Positions 9,087 through 17,619 of a DNA stretch of 64,000 nt are shown in pieces (positions within the stretch are counted from its first letter, which is position 1; each line of letters begins with the position of its first letter). Where the stretch lies: contig UQCC01000001.1 of NCBI GenBank assembly GCA_900539325.1, forward strand, positions 186,001-250,000, written 5' to 3'. A program made the position numbers and the translations under genes. The DNA comes from an uncultured Eubacterium sp. (lineage in GTDB: Bacteria; Bacillota; Clostridia; Oscillospirales; Acutalibacteraceae). Under the pieces are notes generated by a model, which saw only the letters and a program-made list of their open reading frames with translations, ran no database searches and was not told where the DNA came from.

Positions 9087-10411
9087 TAAATCTTCCTCGC
9101 TTTTACTGCCGGCATAATAATAGGTTTATCCTCACCGACATTCATCATTTCATCAATAAGCTGTTGTTTCAATTCTTCACGAACTTTTGCATAAGCCTTG
9201 TTTTTGATAAGATTATGCTTTTCAATCGGGTCTTTTTCCAAATCGTAAAGATAATCCTCAAAGTAAACTTTTGCCTTTGCGTGAATATATCCGCAAGGAC
9301 TTGCGTCTCTGATTGAATATTTGTATTTGTCGGTTCTGATAGCTCTTGAGTTTGAAGCCTCGCTGACCTGAATAAATACATTCTTTCGCGGCGGCTCTTC
9401 ACCGCTTACTTGCTTTGCAAGGTCGATACCCATATACTGCTTTGGAATATCAATGCCTGCCATAGCCATAAGTGTCGGCGGAATGTCAATGAGTGATGAA
9501 AGCCTTGTTTCTCTTTTGCCACCAACAAATTCGCCGCCCTTGATGATGAGCGGGGTATGTGTTGCACTTTCGTGGCAAGAACGCTTGTATTCAAGGTTTC
9601 TTGTTTTAAAGTGACTGCCGTGGTCGGAGGTATAAATAATGATTGTGTCATCATAAATGCCCTCGTCTTTAAGCTTTTGTACAAGTCTGCCGACATTGTA
9701 GTCAAGTCTGTTAATGGCCGACATATAGTCAGGGTACATTTCTTTGTAGTCGCCCTTCATAAATGTCAAATCATCGGGAAGAGGATAGTTCTTGTAGTCG
9801 TCTATTGTTTCTTTGAATCCCTCATAGCAATGATGGTCGTTTTGGTGGTGCGGCTCAAGCTGGCTGATGAACATAAAGAAAGGCTTATCCTTATCTCTTT
9901 TTTCTATGTATTCGGTTGCATAGTCGTTTATGCAGTCCGCTCTGTATCCGGTAAAGTCGATTTTGTTGCCGTTTTCATCAAATATAAATCCGTCATATCC
10001 GTGTGATGTAAATTCCAAAACATCGGCACCACGGAAGTATTGATATTCACCGAGTCGCTCTTTTGGAATTGCAGTTGCTTCGCAGTGCATACCAATGCCC
10101 GGTAATCTGTCCGATGCCAAATGCCATTTTCCGATGTACGCCGTTTGATAGCCTGCATTGTTGAAGTAGTGTGCAAGGCTCGGAGTACCGTCAGGAAGCG
10201 GAATACCGTTCCAATAACAACCGATTTGTGTTGCATAAAGTCCCGATTGCAGGCATGCTCTCGCAGGTCCGCAAACAGGCTGACAGGTGAAGTTGTTTTC
10301 AAACATAACGCCTTCGCTTGCCAACTGCATCAAATTAGGAGTTACTCGGTCGTTAACCGTGTCCCAACGCTGTTGATCGGAAAAATAGAATATAATGTTT
10401 TTTTTCTTCAT
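9086..10411 (-). CDS. Cys-type sulfatase (alkaline phosphatase superfamily)
   Basis: 441 residues. The sulfatase signature CGPAR (C47-x-P-x-R51) supplies the cysteine that is converted to formylglycine. Other active-site residues are visible: D12 in SDQQRWD (metal), GKWH (K95, H97) and SDHG (D263, H264). It hydrolyses sulfate esters, most likely on a carbohydrate. No signal peptide is present, so it works in the cytosol on sugars brought in by the neighbouring GPH transporter. A cysteine-type sulfatase in an anaerobe needs a radical-SAM maturase, and one is encoded divergently at 11303-12358. The upstream gene, 21 bp away, is a TauE/SafE exporter that could remove the released sulfate or sulfite. 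Confidence 0.92.
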   Translation of the reverse strand: MKKKNIIFYFSDQQRWDTVNDRVTPNLMQLASEGVMFENNFTCQPVCGPARACLQSGLYATQIGCYWNGIPLPDGTPSLAHYFNNAGYQTAYIGKWHLASDRLPGIGMHCEATAIPKERLGEYQYFRGADVLEFTSHGYDGFIFDENGNKIDFTGYRADCINDYATEYIEKRDKDKPFFMFISQLEPHHQNDHHCYEGFKETIDDYKNYPLPDDLTFMKGDYKEMYPDYMSAINRLDYNVGRLVQKLKDEGIYDDTIIIYTSDHGSHFKTRNLEYKRSCHESATHTPLIIKGGEFVGGKRETRLSSLIDIPPTLMAMAGIDIPKQYMGIDLAKQVSGEEPPRKNVFIQVSEASNSRAIRTDKYKYSIRDASPCGYIHAKAKVYFEDYLYDLEKDPIEKHNLIKNKAYAKVREELKQQLIDEMMNVGEDKPIIMPAVKARKI

Positions 10412-10432
10412 AATTTTCCCCTTTATTTTTGT

Positions 10433-11221
10433 TTACCGTGCGATAAATCCTGCTATTGCGTTGTAAAAGTTAACAAGTGCAACGCAGGTAACAATTACGG
10501 TAAATATTTTTTGTATAACTTTCTCATTAACCTTTTTGTTCATTTTTGCACCCACAATACCGCCGAGAGCCGCACACAAAATTGCAACAATAAGTGTAAC
10601 AACATCAAACTTTGGTATTGTATGTGTAACCCCAAGGGTAATAAGCTTTGAAAGCTGACTGAAAAAGATTGTGCCAACGCTGTAAACGGCAGCCTCTTTT
10701 ACGGTCATAGAGAAGAACAGCACCAAAAATGCAACATTGATAGGACCACCGCCTACTCCCAAAAACGATGCGATAAATCCGAGAGTTAAACCGACAATAA
10801 TGATAGGCACAGGTTTTGTGAGTTTGAAGCTCTTTGCATTTTTTGTGTTTACATATATAACGGATGCCACGAGTAATATGCCCAAAACAAGTCCTTGAAT
10901 ACTCTTTAGCAGTGAGTTGTTGAAAAGCGTCAGGAAGTAGTCAAACAGCTTTGAACCGCAAATGCCGCCGACAACAGCACCTATTGAAAGATAAACGATT
11001 ATGCCAAATTCGATTTTTGTCTTTGCTCTGATGTGCTTAATAGTTGAGGTTATGCTCATACTGAACACGGCACATGCAGAGATGAAGTTAACAACCGCAA
11101 TTGTATCGTGACCGATTAAGTCAAGCAACGGCTTGATGATTACTCCGCCGCCAAGACCTACAAACGCACCAAAAAATGTTGCGGCAAAAATAACAACCGC
11201 ATATATTAAACAAAAAGCCAT
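10433..11221 (-). CDS. TauE/SafE-family sulfite/sulfate or organosulfur exporter
   Basis: 262 residues, seven to eight hydrophobic segments. The two inverted family repeats are marked by GLGGGVIIKP near residue 22 and GVGGGPINV in the second half. Family members move sulfite, sulfate, sulfoacetate or related anions across the cytoplasmic membrane. It is the first gene of the minus-strand operon leading to the sulfatase and the GPH transporter, which suggests it disposes of the inorganic product of desulfation. The direction and anion cannot be proven from sequence. Confidence 0.85.
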   Translation of the reverse strand: MAFCLIYAVVIFAATFFGAFVGLGGGVIIKPLLDLIGHDTIAVVNFISACAVFSMSITSTIKHIRAKTKIEFGIIVYLSIGAVVGGICGSKLFDYFLTLFNNSLLKSIQGLVLGILLVASVIYVNTKNAKSFKLTKPVPIIIVGLTLGFIASFLGVGGGPINVAFLVLFFSMTVKEAAVYSVGTIFFSQLSKLITLGVTHTIPKFDVVTLIVAILCAALGGIVGAKMNKKVNEKVIQKIFTVIVTCVALVNFYNAIAGFIAR

Positions 11222-11251
11222 TTTATCTCCAATTCTATTTGTTTTAATTCG

Positions 11252-11280
11252 TTGACATAAATCCGTCCGATTGATATAAT
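11252..11280 (+). promoter_or_regulatory. Sigma-A promoter of the sulfatase maturase gene
   Basis: Perfect TTGACA (11252-11257) and TATAAT (11275-11280) with a 17 bp spacer. The predicted start near 11287 leaves a leader of only about 16 nt to the ATG at 11303, or almost none to the ATG at 11291. Confidence 0.85.
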
Positions 11281-11302
11281 CAATCTAAGGATGGTTGATT
11301 TT

Positions 11303-12358
11303 ATGCCTATTTCAGTTATGATAAAGCCGTCGTCATCGGCTTGTAATTTAAAATGTGAGTACTGTTTTTATACCTCTCTTGCCGAAAAACGAGATGAGGC
11401 GTTCAAAGGATATATGAACGAAAAAACAGCTCAAAATGTTATCAAAAGTGCTCTTGAATATGCCGATTCAACAGAAGTGATTTTTACATTTCAGGGCGGT
11501 GAACCTTTGCTTTCGGGCATAGACTTTTTTAGGATGTTCATCAAAAAAGAACAAGAACTTAACACCAAAGGTTCAAAGATAACAAATTGTATTCAAACAA
11601 ACGCAACGCTTATTGATGAGCAGTGGTGTGAGTTTTTTAAATCAAACAACATCCTTGTCGGTGTATCGCTCGACGGCGACCGTGAACTCAATTCCTACCG
11701 TATTTATAAGGACGGCAGGGAATCGTTTGACGATGTTATGTCGGCAATCGAACTTTTGAAAAAATATAATGTGCAGTTCAATATTTTGAGCGTCTTGACT
11801 TCTCAACTTGCTCAAAATTTCAGAAAATCATACCGATTTTTTAAAAGTAACAATCTGCACTTTTTGCAGTATATCCCATGCCTAAAGGAATTTGGCGAGG
11901 AAAACAGCGAATACGCAATGTCTGTTGACGATTATGCAAGCTATTTGAAATCGGGATATAAACTTTATTTCAACGATATAAGCCGAGGCACGCAGATGTC
12001 AATCCGCCAGTTTGATAACTATCGACTTCTTATGCAGGGCAGACCTGCCGAGCAATGCGGAATGAACGGCTTTTGCTCCGAGCAATTTGTTGTTGAAGCT
12101 GACGGCTCAACTTATCCGTGCGATTTTTATTGCATAAACGAATGTTACCTCGGTAATATAAATGAGGTTTCATTTTCAAAAATGCGTGAAAGCGAAATCT
12201 TCAAATCTTTTGTAAAATCATCATATGCCGTTGATGAAAAATGTAAAGAATGTCGATATTTTACTCTTTGCAGAGGCGGCGGATGTAAGCGAAACAGAGC
12301 TTCTGCCGACTACTGTGAGGCATATAAAATGTTTTTTAAAGATATAATCTGTTTTTAA
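11303..12358 (+). CDS. Anaerobic sulfatase-maturating enzyme (radical SAM, SPASM)
   Basis: 351 residues from the ATG at 11303 (an ATG at 11291 would add four residues). The start at 11303 is preferred because the family normally begins MP-I-S-x-M-I-K and AAGGATGG lies at a good distance. The radical-SAM cluster is C14-x3-C18-x2-C21. The C-terminal Cys-rich SPASM region (CGMNGFC, YPCDFYC, CKEC, CRGGGC) supplies two auxiliary 4Fe-4S clusters. The enzyme oxidises the active-site Cys or Ser of sulfatases to formylglycine without oxygen. It faces the sulfatase operon divergently, so the pair forms a self-contained unit. FQGGEP is the typical SAM-binding glycine motif. Confidence 0.92.
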   Translation: MPISVMIKPSSSACNLKCEYCFYTSLAEKRDEAFKGYMNEKTAQNVIKSALEYADSTEVIFTFQGGEPLLSGIDFFRMFIKKEQELNTKGSKITNCIQTNATLIDEQWCEFFKSNNILVGVSLDGDRELNSYRIYKDGRESFDDVMSAIELLKKYNVQFNILSVLTSQLAQNFRKSYRFFKSNNLHFLQYIPCLKEFGEENSEYAMSVDDYASYLKSGYKLYFNDISRGTQMSIRQFDNYRLLMQGRPAEQCGMNGFCSEQFVVEADGSTYPCDFYCINECYLGNINEVSFSKMRESEIFKSFVKSSYAVDEKCKECRYFTLCRGGGCKRNRASADYCEAYKMFFKDIICF

Positions 12359-12458
12359 AGCCAGTAAATATTATACAGTTTTTTATATATAAAGTCAACG
12401 AATATAAAAATTTGTACATACCGATACAATATGTTGATAATTTACAGTTTATTTGTGC

Positions 12459-12474
12459 TTATACAAGTGTATAA
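12459..12474. promoter_or_regulatory. Inverted repeat upstream of the YhgE operon (possible operator)
   Basis: TTATAC-AAGT-GTATAA is a perfect 6 bp dyad with a 4 bp centre, 17 bp upstream of the -35 box of the next promoter. Related TTATACA half sites occur near 12369 and 12523. It could be bound by a dimeric repressor; no regulator gene is adjacent. In such AT-rich DNA chance is possible. Confidence 0.3.
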
Positions 12475-12490
12475 TTATCTATTTTGTATA

Positions 12491-12519
12491 TTGACACCCA
12501 TATTACATATTGTTATAAT
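12491..12519 (+). promoter_or_regulatory. Sigma-A promoter of the YhgE/Pip operon
   Basis: Perfect TTGACA (12491-12496) and TATAAT (12514-12519), 17 bp apart, ahead of the gene starting at 12554 with an AAAGGATAA ribosome binding site. Confidence 0.85.
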
Positions 12520-12553
12520 ACATTATACAATTTGTTATTGAAAGGATAACACT

Positions 12554-12937
12554 ATGAGCAGAAAGATGAAGCACAGCGAAAAGCTTGCTTATAAATACAA
12601 ATTCCTGCGTGAAAAGATTATTGAATCCTATCGCAGGGGATGTAAAATTCTTAATATTGTAAAAATCATATTTTCTGTTATATTTGTGATTTTCAGCTTG
12701 ATTGTTGCATCGTCTGTTAAAGATTCAAACGACAAAACCGCCTGGCTTATTTGGTGGGTTGTTATTATATTTGTTGCGGTTGCAGTCTTTACAATTACAG
12801 ATTATTGCAAATATCTTGTAAAAGATAAGGTCATACCGTATTTGCTTGACGATGACCAACTTGAATTTGGCGAATACGACATTTTTAAGGACGATGACGA
12901 AGAAGACAACGAAGAAGAGGAGGACGAAGAAAAATGA
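12554..12937 (+). CDS. Small two-helix membrane protein with acidic tail, function unknown
   Basis: 127 residues. A basic N-terminal segment is followed by two membrane helices (about residues 36-56 and 68-86) and a strongly acidic C-terminal tail of Asp and Glu. I do not recognise the family. Its stop overlaps the start of the YhgE/Pip gene by 4 bp (ATGA), so the two are translationally coupled and probably act together at the membrane. Confidence 0.75.
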   Translation: MSRKMKHSEKLAYKYKFLREKIIESYRRGCKILNIVKIIFSVIFVIFSLIVASSVKDSNDKTAWLIWWVVIIFVAVAVFTITDYCKYLVKDKVIPYLLDDDQLEFGEYDIFKDDDEEDNEEEEDEEK

Positions 12938-15063
12938 AAAATATATTCAAGATTTTCAAAAGAGATATGAAAAATATATTTACCAATTCAATGGCTATTA
13001 TTCTTGCTGTCGGCGTTGCTCTTTTGCCAAGTCTTTATGCGTGGTTCAATATTTATGCAAACTGGGACCCTTATGGCAAAACAGGTGCTATGAAAGTTGC
13101 TGTTTGTAATGAAGATGAGGGTGCGACATATAAGAAACTTGAAATTGCCATCGGTGACCAAATTTGTGATAATTTAAAGGGCAACGATTCTATTGATTGG
13201 CAGTTCGTTTCAAAAAAAGACGCCGTAAAAGGTGTTGAAGCAGGCAGATATTATGCCGCTATTGAGATTCCGAGCGGTTTCAGTAAAAACCTTGCGTCTA
13301 TTGTTACCGAGGATTATGAACGACCGCAAATTGTTTATTATGCAAACGAAAAGAAAAATGCCATTGCAACAAAAATCACCGACAAGGTTGTACAGACTGT
13401 TCAAACAACGGTTAACGAATCGTTTGTAACAACTGTTGTTGATGTGCTCAGTGCCGTTATAGGCTCTGCAATGGAAGCCGATCCCGTATCGGGTGAGGAT
13501 ACTTTTGACCATCTCAAAAATCAAGTCGGCAATGCGAGAGAAACGATTGATACAATTTCTGATTCTCTTACCAGTCTTGATAAGCTTTTGAATATGACCA
13601 AAAATATGAATATTGACACCAAGGAACTTAATTCATTTCTCAAAGACACTGATTCAATGATTAATGATACCTCCGATGCCGTAAAACTTACTCAAGAGGC
13701 AATGGGTTCAATGACCGAATCAATCGGCAATATTCTTGACAGTACTTGCGAAACACTCGATGAAGCGGCAAACACAATTGACAAGGTTGCAAACAAGGAT
13801 TTGTCAAGTATTACCGCAACCACTAAGCAGGTCGCAGCACAACTTGACAGCGTAAAAGACGAACTTGATGAGATTTCTAAACTCCTTACAAAAATTAATT
13901 CGGCTTTGCCAAAGCCTGTGCCGGAAATTAACGCTCTTACGGTAAGGCTTACCAATGTCAGCAAGTCGCTTCAAATCATTTCTTCGGGACTTGTTAAGGC
14001 GTCTAATGTAGATTATGATAAAAATGCTTATAACAATGCAAAAAAGCTTCGCAAAGTTTCTGCTTCGCTCAAAAGTGCTGCGGAAAATTATGATGATAAT
14101 GTAGCGCCTGCATTAACACAAACGATTGACAGCCTTGTTATAACTCTTGGTGATTTGTCGGATATGCTCGATAATTTCCAAGACAAAGCTCCCGAAATCA
14201 GTTCTTTTGCGGCAACTTTAAAGGATTGTGCGGATACAGGCGACAGCCTTGTTATCTCTATGAATAAGGTGCTCAAAAACACCGATAAAAAGCTTAAAAA
14301 CCTTATTGACTTGATAGATAATATCAGGGACAGCGAAATGGTGAATGCCGTTGTAAACCTCACCACCAAAAACGGCGGCGACCTCGGTGAATTCCTTGCT
14401 TGCCCTGTTGAAGTAAAAACAGATAAGGTTTACGGAATAAAAAACTACGGTTCTGCTATGGCACCGTTCTATTCAACTCTTGCAATTTGGGTTGGCGCAA
14501 TTATGCTTGTTGCCCTTGTAAAAACAAATATCAAAAAGAAAAAAGAGATTTCACCGTTATTGAAACCTCATGAAGAATTCTTTGGCAGAAGTCTTTTGTT
14601 CTTGTGTGTTGCGATTGTTCAGGGCTTAATTATCTGCCTTGGCGACCTCTATTTCTTGAAGATACAGTGCTATCACCCGCTCAAATTCCTGTTTGCAGGT
14701 GTGCTTGCCTCAATAGTCTACTCGTTCTTTATATATTCAATCGTATACACCTTTGGTGATTTAGGCAAGGCAATAGGCGTTATTATGCTTGTTGTTCAGA
14801 TTGGCGGTTCAGGCGGTACCTTCCCGATAGATGTAACACCTCAATTCTTTGTGTCAATCAATCCTTATATTCCGTTCACCTTTGTAATTGAGGCTATGCG
14901 TGAATGTATTTGCGGAACATATGGCAACGACTATTGGATTTACCTTCTCAAACTTCTTGCTTATGCGGTTGCGGGTCTTGTTATCGGTTTGCCGGTTAAG
15001 GCAATTGTCAAAAAGCCTGTCAAGTTCTTTGAAAAGAAGATTGAAGAAACAGGATTGTTCTAA
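12934..15063 (+). CDS. YhgE/Pip family membrane protein
   Basis: 709 residues. One N-terminal membrane helix (about 15-37) is followed by the conserved WFNIYANWDPYG block, then a long extracytoplasmic region rich in heptad-like Leu/Ile/Asp repeats (about 180-480), and five C-terminal membrane helices of ABC-2 type. This is the layout of the YhgE/Pip proteins, named for phage-infection protein of Lactococcus and Bacillus YueB. Proposed roles are phage receptor, part of ESX-type secretion, or transport; none can be chosen here. It is coupled to the small acidic membrane protein upstream and followed by a terminator-like hairpin. Confidence 0.85.
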   Translation: MKNIFKIFKRDMKNIFTNSMAIILAVGVALLPSLYAWFNIYANWDPYGKTGAMKVAVCNEDEGATYKKLEIAIGDQICDNLKGNDSIDWQFVSKKDAVKGVEAGRYYAAIEIPSGFSKNLASIVTEDYERPQIVYYANEKKNAIATKITDKVVQTVQTTVNESFVTTVVDVLSAVIGSAMEADPVSGEDTFDHLKNQVGNARETIDTISDSLTSLDKLLNMTKNMNIDTKELNSFLKDTDSMINDTSDAVKLTQEAMGSMTESIGNILDSTCETLDEAANTIDKVANKDLSSITATTKQVAAQLDSVKDELDEISKLLTKINSALPKPVPEINALTVRLTNVSKSLQIISSGLVKASNVDYDKNAYNNAKKLRKVSASLKSAAENYDDNVAPALTQTIDSLVITLGDLSDMLDNFQDKAPEISSFAATLKDCADTGDSLVISMNKVLKNTDKKLKNLIDLIDNIRDSEMVNAVVNLTTKNGGDLGEFLACPVEVKTDKVYGIKNYGSAMAPFYSTLAIWVGAIMLVALVKTNIKKKKEISPLLKPHEEFFGRSLLFLCVAIVQGLIICLGDLYFLKIQCYHPLKFLFAGVLASIVYSFFIYSIVYTFGDLGKAIGVIMLVVQIGGSGGTFPIDVTPQFFVSINPYIPFTFVIEAMRECICGTYGNDYWIYLLKLLAYAVAGLVIGLPVKAIVKKPVKFFEKKIEETGLF

Positions 15064-15071
15064 GCTTACAG

Positions 15072-15095
15072 CTCCTCTTGTATACACAAGGGGAG
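15072..15095 (+). terminator. Terminator-like hairpin after the YhgE/Pip gene
   Basis: A 10 bp stem (one G-U) with a 4 nt loop, 15072-15081/15086-15095, followed by TTTGCTGTTTT. It is nine bases after the stop codon. Confidence 0.6.
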
Positions 15096-15186
15096 TTTGC
15101 TGTTTTGGATTTTAAACTTATTGTGTACATTTTCCGTTTGGAATTGTAAAAGTAACATTTTGTGATATAATGTATTGGGTGATAAA

Positions 15187-16236
15187 ATGGCAAAGATTAC
15201 AAAAATTGCATTGACCGGAGCACCGTGTTCGGGAAAAACCTCTGCTGTGGAAAGACTTGCGGCAGATTTATATACAGACAGCAGAGATGTCTTTATTTGT
15301 CCCGAATCGGCATATGAGGTTATAGCAAGCGGCCTAAGCAGGGAGGACTACCTTGCTTTTGAAACTATTGTTGCAAAAAAACAACTCGAAAATGAAGCTG
15401 AAATATTGAAAAAAGCAGAGCAAAGCGAAAAAAATGAGGTCGTAATTATTTATGACCGTGGCATAACAGATTGCTTCAGCTATGTTGATGACAGCGATGC
15501 ACTTGCTGAAAATATAGGTATCAATATTGTTGATTCGTGGGCAAGATATGACGCTTTGATTGTTATGGAAACTGCACCCGAAAGCGAGTATTTTTCAACC
15601 TCCGCACGAATTGAAACCTATGATGAGGCTCTTGAATATCAAAAAAAATTGCTTGCCGTAACCGTCGGACACTCACATTTGCGTTTTATAAAAAACGAAA
15701 GTACTTTTGAGGAAAAATATATTTCTTGCAGGGCAGAATTCGAGTCGGTTTTGAGCGGATACGAGATTGAAAAAAAGTTCCTTGTAGAGTATCCGGATTT
15801 TGCTTTGCTTGAAAAATATAATCCGTTTAAGGCAGAAATTTCACAAACCTATTTGCTTTGTGCGGTCGGCTCACACAGAATCAGAAAAAGAGGCTCAAAC
15901 GGAACATTCACCTATTTTGAAACGCTCAAAATCCGTGTAACGGGCTCTTGTGCGGAAGAAACCGAGGATGTTATATCTAAGGCACAATATGACGAATTGA
16001 TGAAAAGTGCCGACCCTGATAAAAATACAATTATAAAGGATAGATATTGTTTTTTGTATGAAGGTCAGTATTTTGAACTTGATGTTTTTCGTTTTTGGGA
16101 CGACCGTGCGTTCCTTGAACTTGAACTGAAAAGCGAAAATCAAGAATATAAACTACCGCCCGAAATTAAGGTGATTGAGGATGTTTCGGACGATTATCAT
16201 TATAAAAACAGTTATTTGGCAGGATTAAAATTATGA
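15187..16236 (+). CDS. AAA-type NTPase fused to a CYTH (triphosphate tunnel) domain
   Basis: 349 residues from the ATG at 15187 (a TTG at 15175 would add four). The N-terminal half is a P-loop NTPase: GAPCSGKTS is the Walker A motif, and a YDRG block lies at about 100 residues. The C-terminal half is a CYTH domain: the diagnostic EIEKKFLV opens it, followed by IRKRG and the alternating acidic and basic strand residues (ELDVFRFWDD, LELELKSE) that line the triphosphate tunnel. CYTH proteins hydrolyse inorganic or organic triphosphates. The fusion is known in bacteria but of unclear role. A promoter-like TTGTAA-16-TATAAT (15144-15171) lies just before it, giving a very short leader. Its stop overlaps the next gene by 4 bp. 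Confidence 0.8.
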   Translation: MAKITKIALTGAPCSGKTSAVERLAADLYTDSRDVFICPESAYEVIASGLSREDYLAFETIVAKKQLENEAEILKKAEQSEKNEVVIIYDRGITDCFSYVDDSDALAENIGINIVDSWARYDALIVMETAPESEYFSTSARIETYDEALEYQKKLLAVTVGHSHLRFIKNESTFEEKYISCRAEFESVLSGYEIEKKFLVEYPDFALLEKYNPFKAEISQTYLLCAVGSHRIRKRGSNGTFTYFETLKIRVTGSCAEETEDVISKAQYDELMKSADPDKNTIIKDRYCFLYEGQYFELDVFRFWDDRAFLELELKSENQEYKLPPEIKVIEDVSDDYHYKNSYLAGLKL

Positions 16237-17195
16237 AAACAGTAAAACCAACATTCTATAAGGATTTTAAATGTATTGCAGGTGCTTGCCCCGATTCCTG
16301 TTGTCAGGGTTGGGAGGTAGATGCCGATGTTGAGTCGCTTGAATATTACAAAACCCTTGATTCATCACTCGAAATTAAGCAGAGAATAGACCGTGTTCTT
16401 TCAAAGGACGAATTTGACAACACGATTTTTACTCTTGCAGCAAAAAAGCGTTGCCCTTTTTTGAATGATGAAAACCTTTGCGATATGCACATTGCAATAG
16501 GCGGAGAGCACACTCCGTATACTTGCCGTACTTTTCCGAGATTTATTTATGATTTTGGCGGTACAAGGGAAATAGGCGTTTCGTTTTCTTGTCCTGTTGC
16601 TTCCGATATGATGTATGATTTACCGTCATTTGAATTTGAGGAAGAAGTGACAGACGAACTTCCGTCACTCAACGATATTGACGGTATGCTGTATTATACG
16701 CTTATAAAGGCAAGAAAAGAGGCATATGCAATAGTAAAAGATAAGTCACAACCTATCAGTCAACGACTTTCAAATCTCCTTGATTTTGCACGGGATTTGC
16801 AGTCGCAAATTGATGATTATTCCGACGGTGATGATGAAAGTATAGAATTTTTCGAGGTGTTTGAAAATCCCGAATTAATCAATCCCCAGTGGGAAGCTAA
16901 GGTTGAAAACAGAGTGGTTAAACCTGTTTCAAATGTTCAGGCAAACGAAAATATCGCAATGTATTTTTTGTATAAATATTTCTTGCAGGCTGTATATGAT
17001 TTGGATGTTTTGAGTAAAGCAAAAATGGCTGTTGTGGGCGTTCTTGTCAATACATATTTCGGTGAGGACAGCTGGACAATTCATCTTTGGAGCAAGGAAA
17101 CGGAGCATTCTCAATATAATATGGACAGATACAAAAATCTTTTAAAAACGGCAAAGTGCCTGTCCGTAGAAGAAATGAAAAAACATTTGAAATAA
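16233..17195 (+). CDS. FliB-like protein (flagellin lysine N-methylase family)
   Basis: 320 residues. The family hallmark is a set of cysteines: C14, C19, C23 and C24 in the N-terminal KCIAGACPDSCCQGW, then CPFL, LCDMH and TCRTFPR around residues 73-100. These probably bind a metal or Fe-S cluster. FliB of Salmonella methylates flagellin lysines, but many homologues occur in non-motile bacteria and their substrate is unknown. No flagellin gene is in the window. The 4 bp overlap with the NTPase-CYTH gene means the two are translationally coupled, suggesting a joint function. Annotation as a methylase is by family name only. Confidence 0.75.
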   Translation: MKTVKPTFYKDFKCIAGACPDSCCQGWEVDADVESLEYYKTLDSSLEIKQRIDRVLSKDEFDNTIFTLAAKKRCPFLNDENLCDMHIAIGGEHTPYTCRTFPRFIYDFGGTREIGVSFSCPVASDMMYDLPSFEFEEEVTDELPSLNDIDGMLYYTLIKARKEAYAIVKDKSQPISQRLSNLLDFARDLQSQIDDYSDGDDESIEFFEVFENPELINPQWEAKVENRVVKPVSNVQANENIAMYFLYKYFLQAVYDLDVLSKAKMAVVGVLVNTYFGEDSWTIHLWSKETEHSQYNMDRYKNLLKTAKCLSVEEMKKHLK

Positions 17196-17212
17196 TATTT
17201 TTCAATTTTCGG

Positions 17213-17241
17213 TTGACAAACTATGTGTGCAGGTGTATAAT
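17213..17241 (+). promoter_or_regulatory. Sigma-A promoter of the M-box/mgtA transcript
   Basis: Perfect TTGACA (17213-17218) and TATAAT (17236-17241), 17 bp apart, about 15 bp before the M-box aptamer. Confidence 0.88.
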
Positions 17242-17253
17242 GTATACAAATAA

Positions 17254-17486
17254 ATATCCGATAAGTGAGGCTACTTAAGGGATATGGACTGCTGCCGCAA
17301 AGCGATGGAGACATCACTAGTTGGTTTGAACAGTTATCGTCGTATCAAGGCGTTGACTAATGCAGTTTCACCGCCCTTTTGAGCTAAAGCCCAAACGGAA
17401 TAGCAAGGCTCAATTGCATTGTGACGCTTTGTTTTATGTATGAATTTTAACCATATATCCGTTTTGGGATGTATGGTTTTTATTTT
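17254..17486 (+). promoter_or_regulatory. M-box (ykoK) Mg2+ riboswitch with terminator
   Basis: The aptamer (about 17254-17402) contains the hallmark M-box blocks: AAGTGAGGCTACTTAAGG, GGATATGGACTGCTGCCGC, AATGCAGTTTCACCG and GAGCTAAAGCCCAAACGG. These are conserved in the magnesium riboswitch that folds around several Mg2+ ions. The expression platform includes an 11 bp terminator stem (17450-17460/17467-17477, loop of 6) followed by a T-rich run to 17486. High Mg2+ should favour the terminator and low Mg2+ readthrough into the leader ORF and mgtA. The assignment is by conserved sequence and the fitting downstream gene. Confidence 0.93.
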
Positions 17487-17514
17487 AATAATTATTAATG
17501 TGAGGTGAAGAAAA

Positions 17515-17619
17515 ATGGACAATGTGGGAAGTAAAAACGCAGAATCCAAAGGGCGAAGTATAACAAAACTTAATATCTCGGCTGTCGTTTTTCTTCAGTC
17601 GAACAAATTTAGGCAATAA
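17515..17619 (+). CDS. 34-residue leader ORF between M-box and mgtA
   Basis: ATG at 17515 is preceded by GAGGTG at 17502-17507 with an ideal 7 nt spacing, and the frame ends with TAA at 17617. The predicted peptide starts MDNVGSKNAES and ends SNKFRQ; it is basic with a short hydrophobic ISAVVFL stretch. It lies after the riboswitch terminator, so it is translated only when Mg2+ is low. A small hairpin (17611-17616/17622-17627) with a TTTT tail overlaps the stop codon, so a terminating ribosome would cover it. I do not recognise a family. It may be a regulatory leader peptide or a small partner of the pump. Confidence 0.5.
   Translation: MDNVGSKNAESKGRSITKLNISAVVFLQSNKFRQ

Noticed and set aside
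16233..17195. Evidence of a flagellar locus from the FliB-like gene
   Set aside because: No flagellin, motor or chemotaxis gene is present; the family also occurs in non-motile bacteria.
17334..17549. Minus-strand ORF over the M-box region
   Set aside because: It is antisense to a well-conserved riboswitch, lacks a ribosome binding site and resembles no protein.
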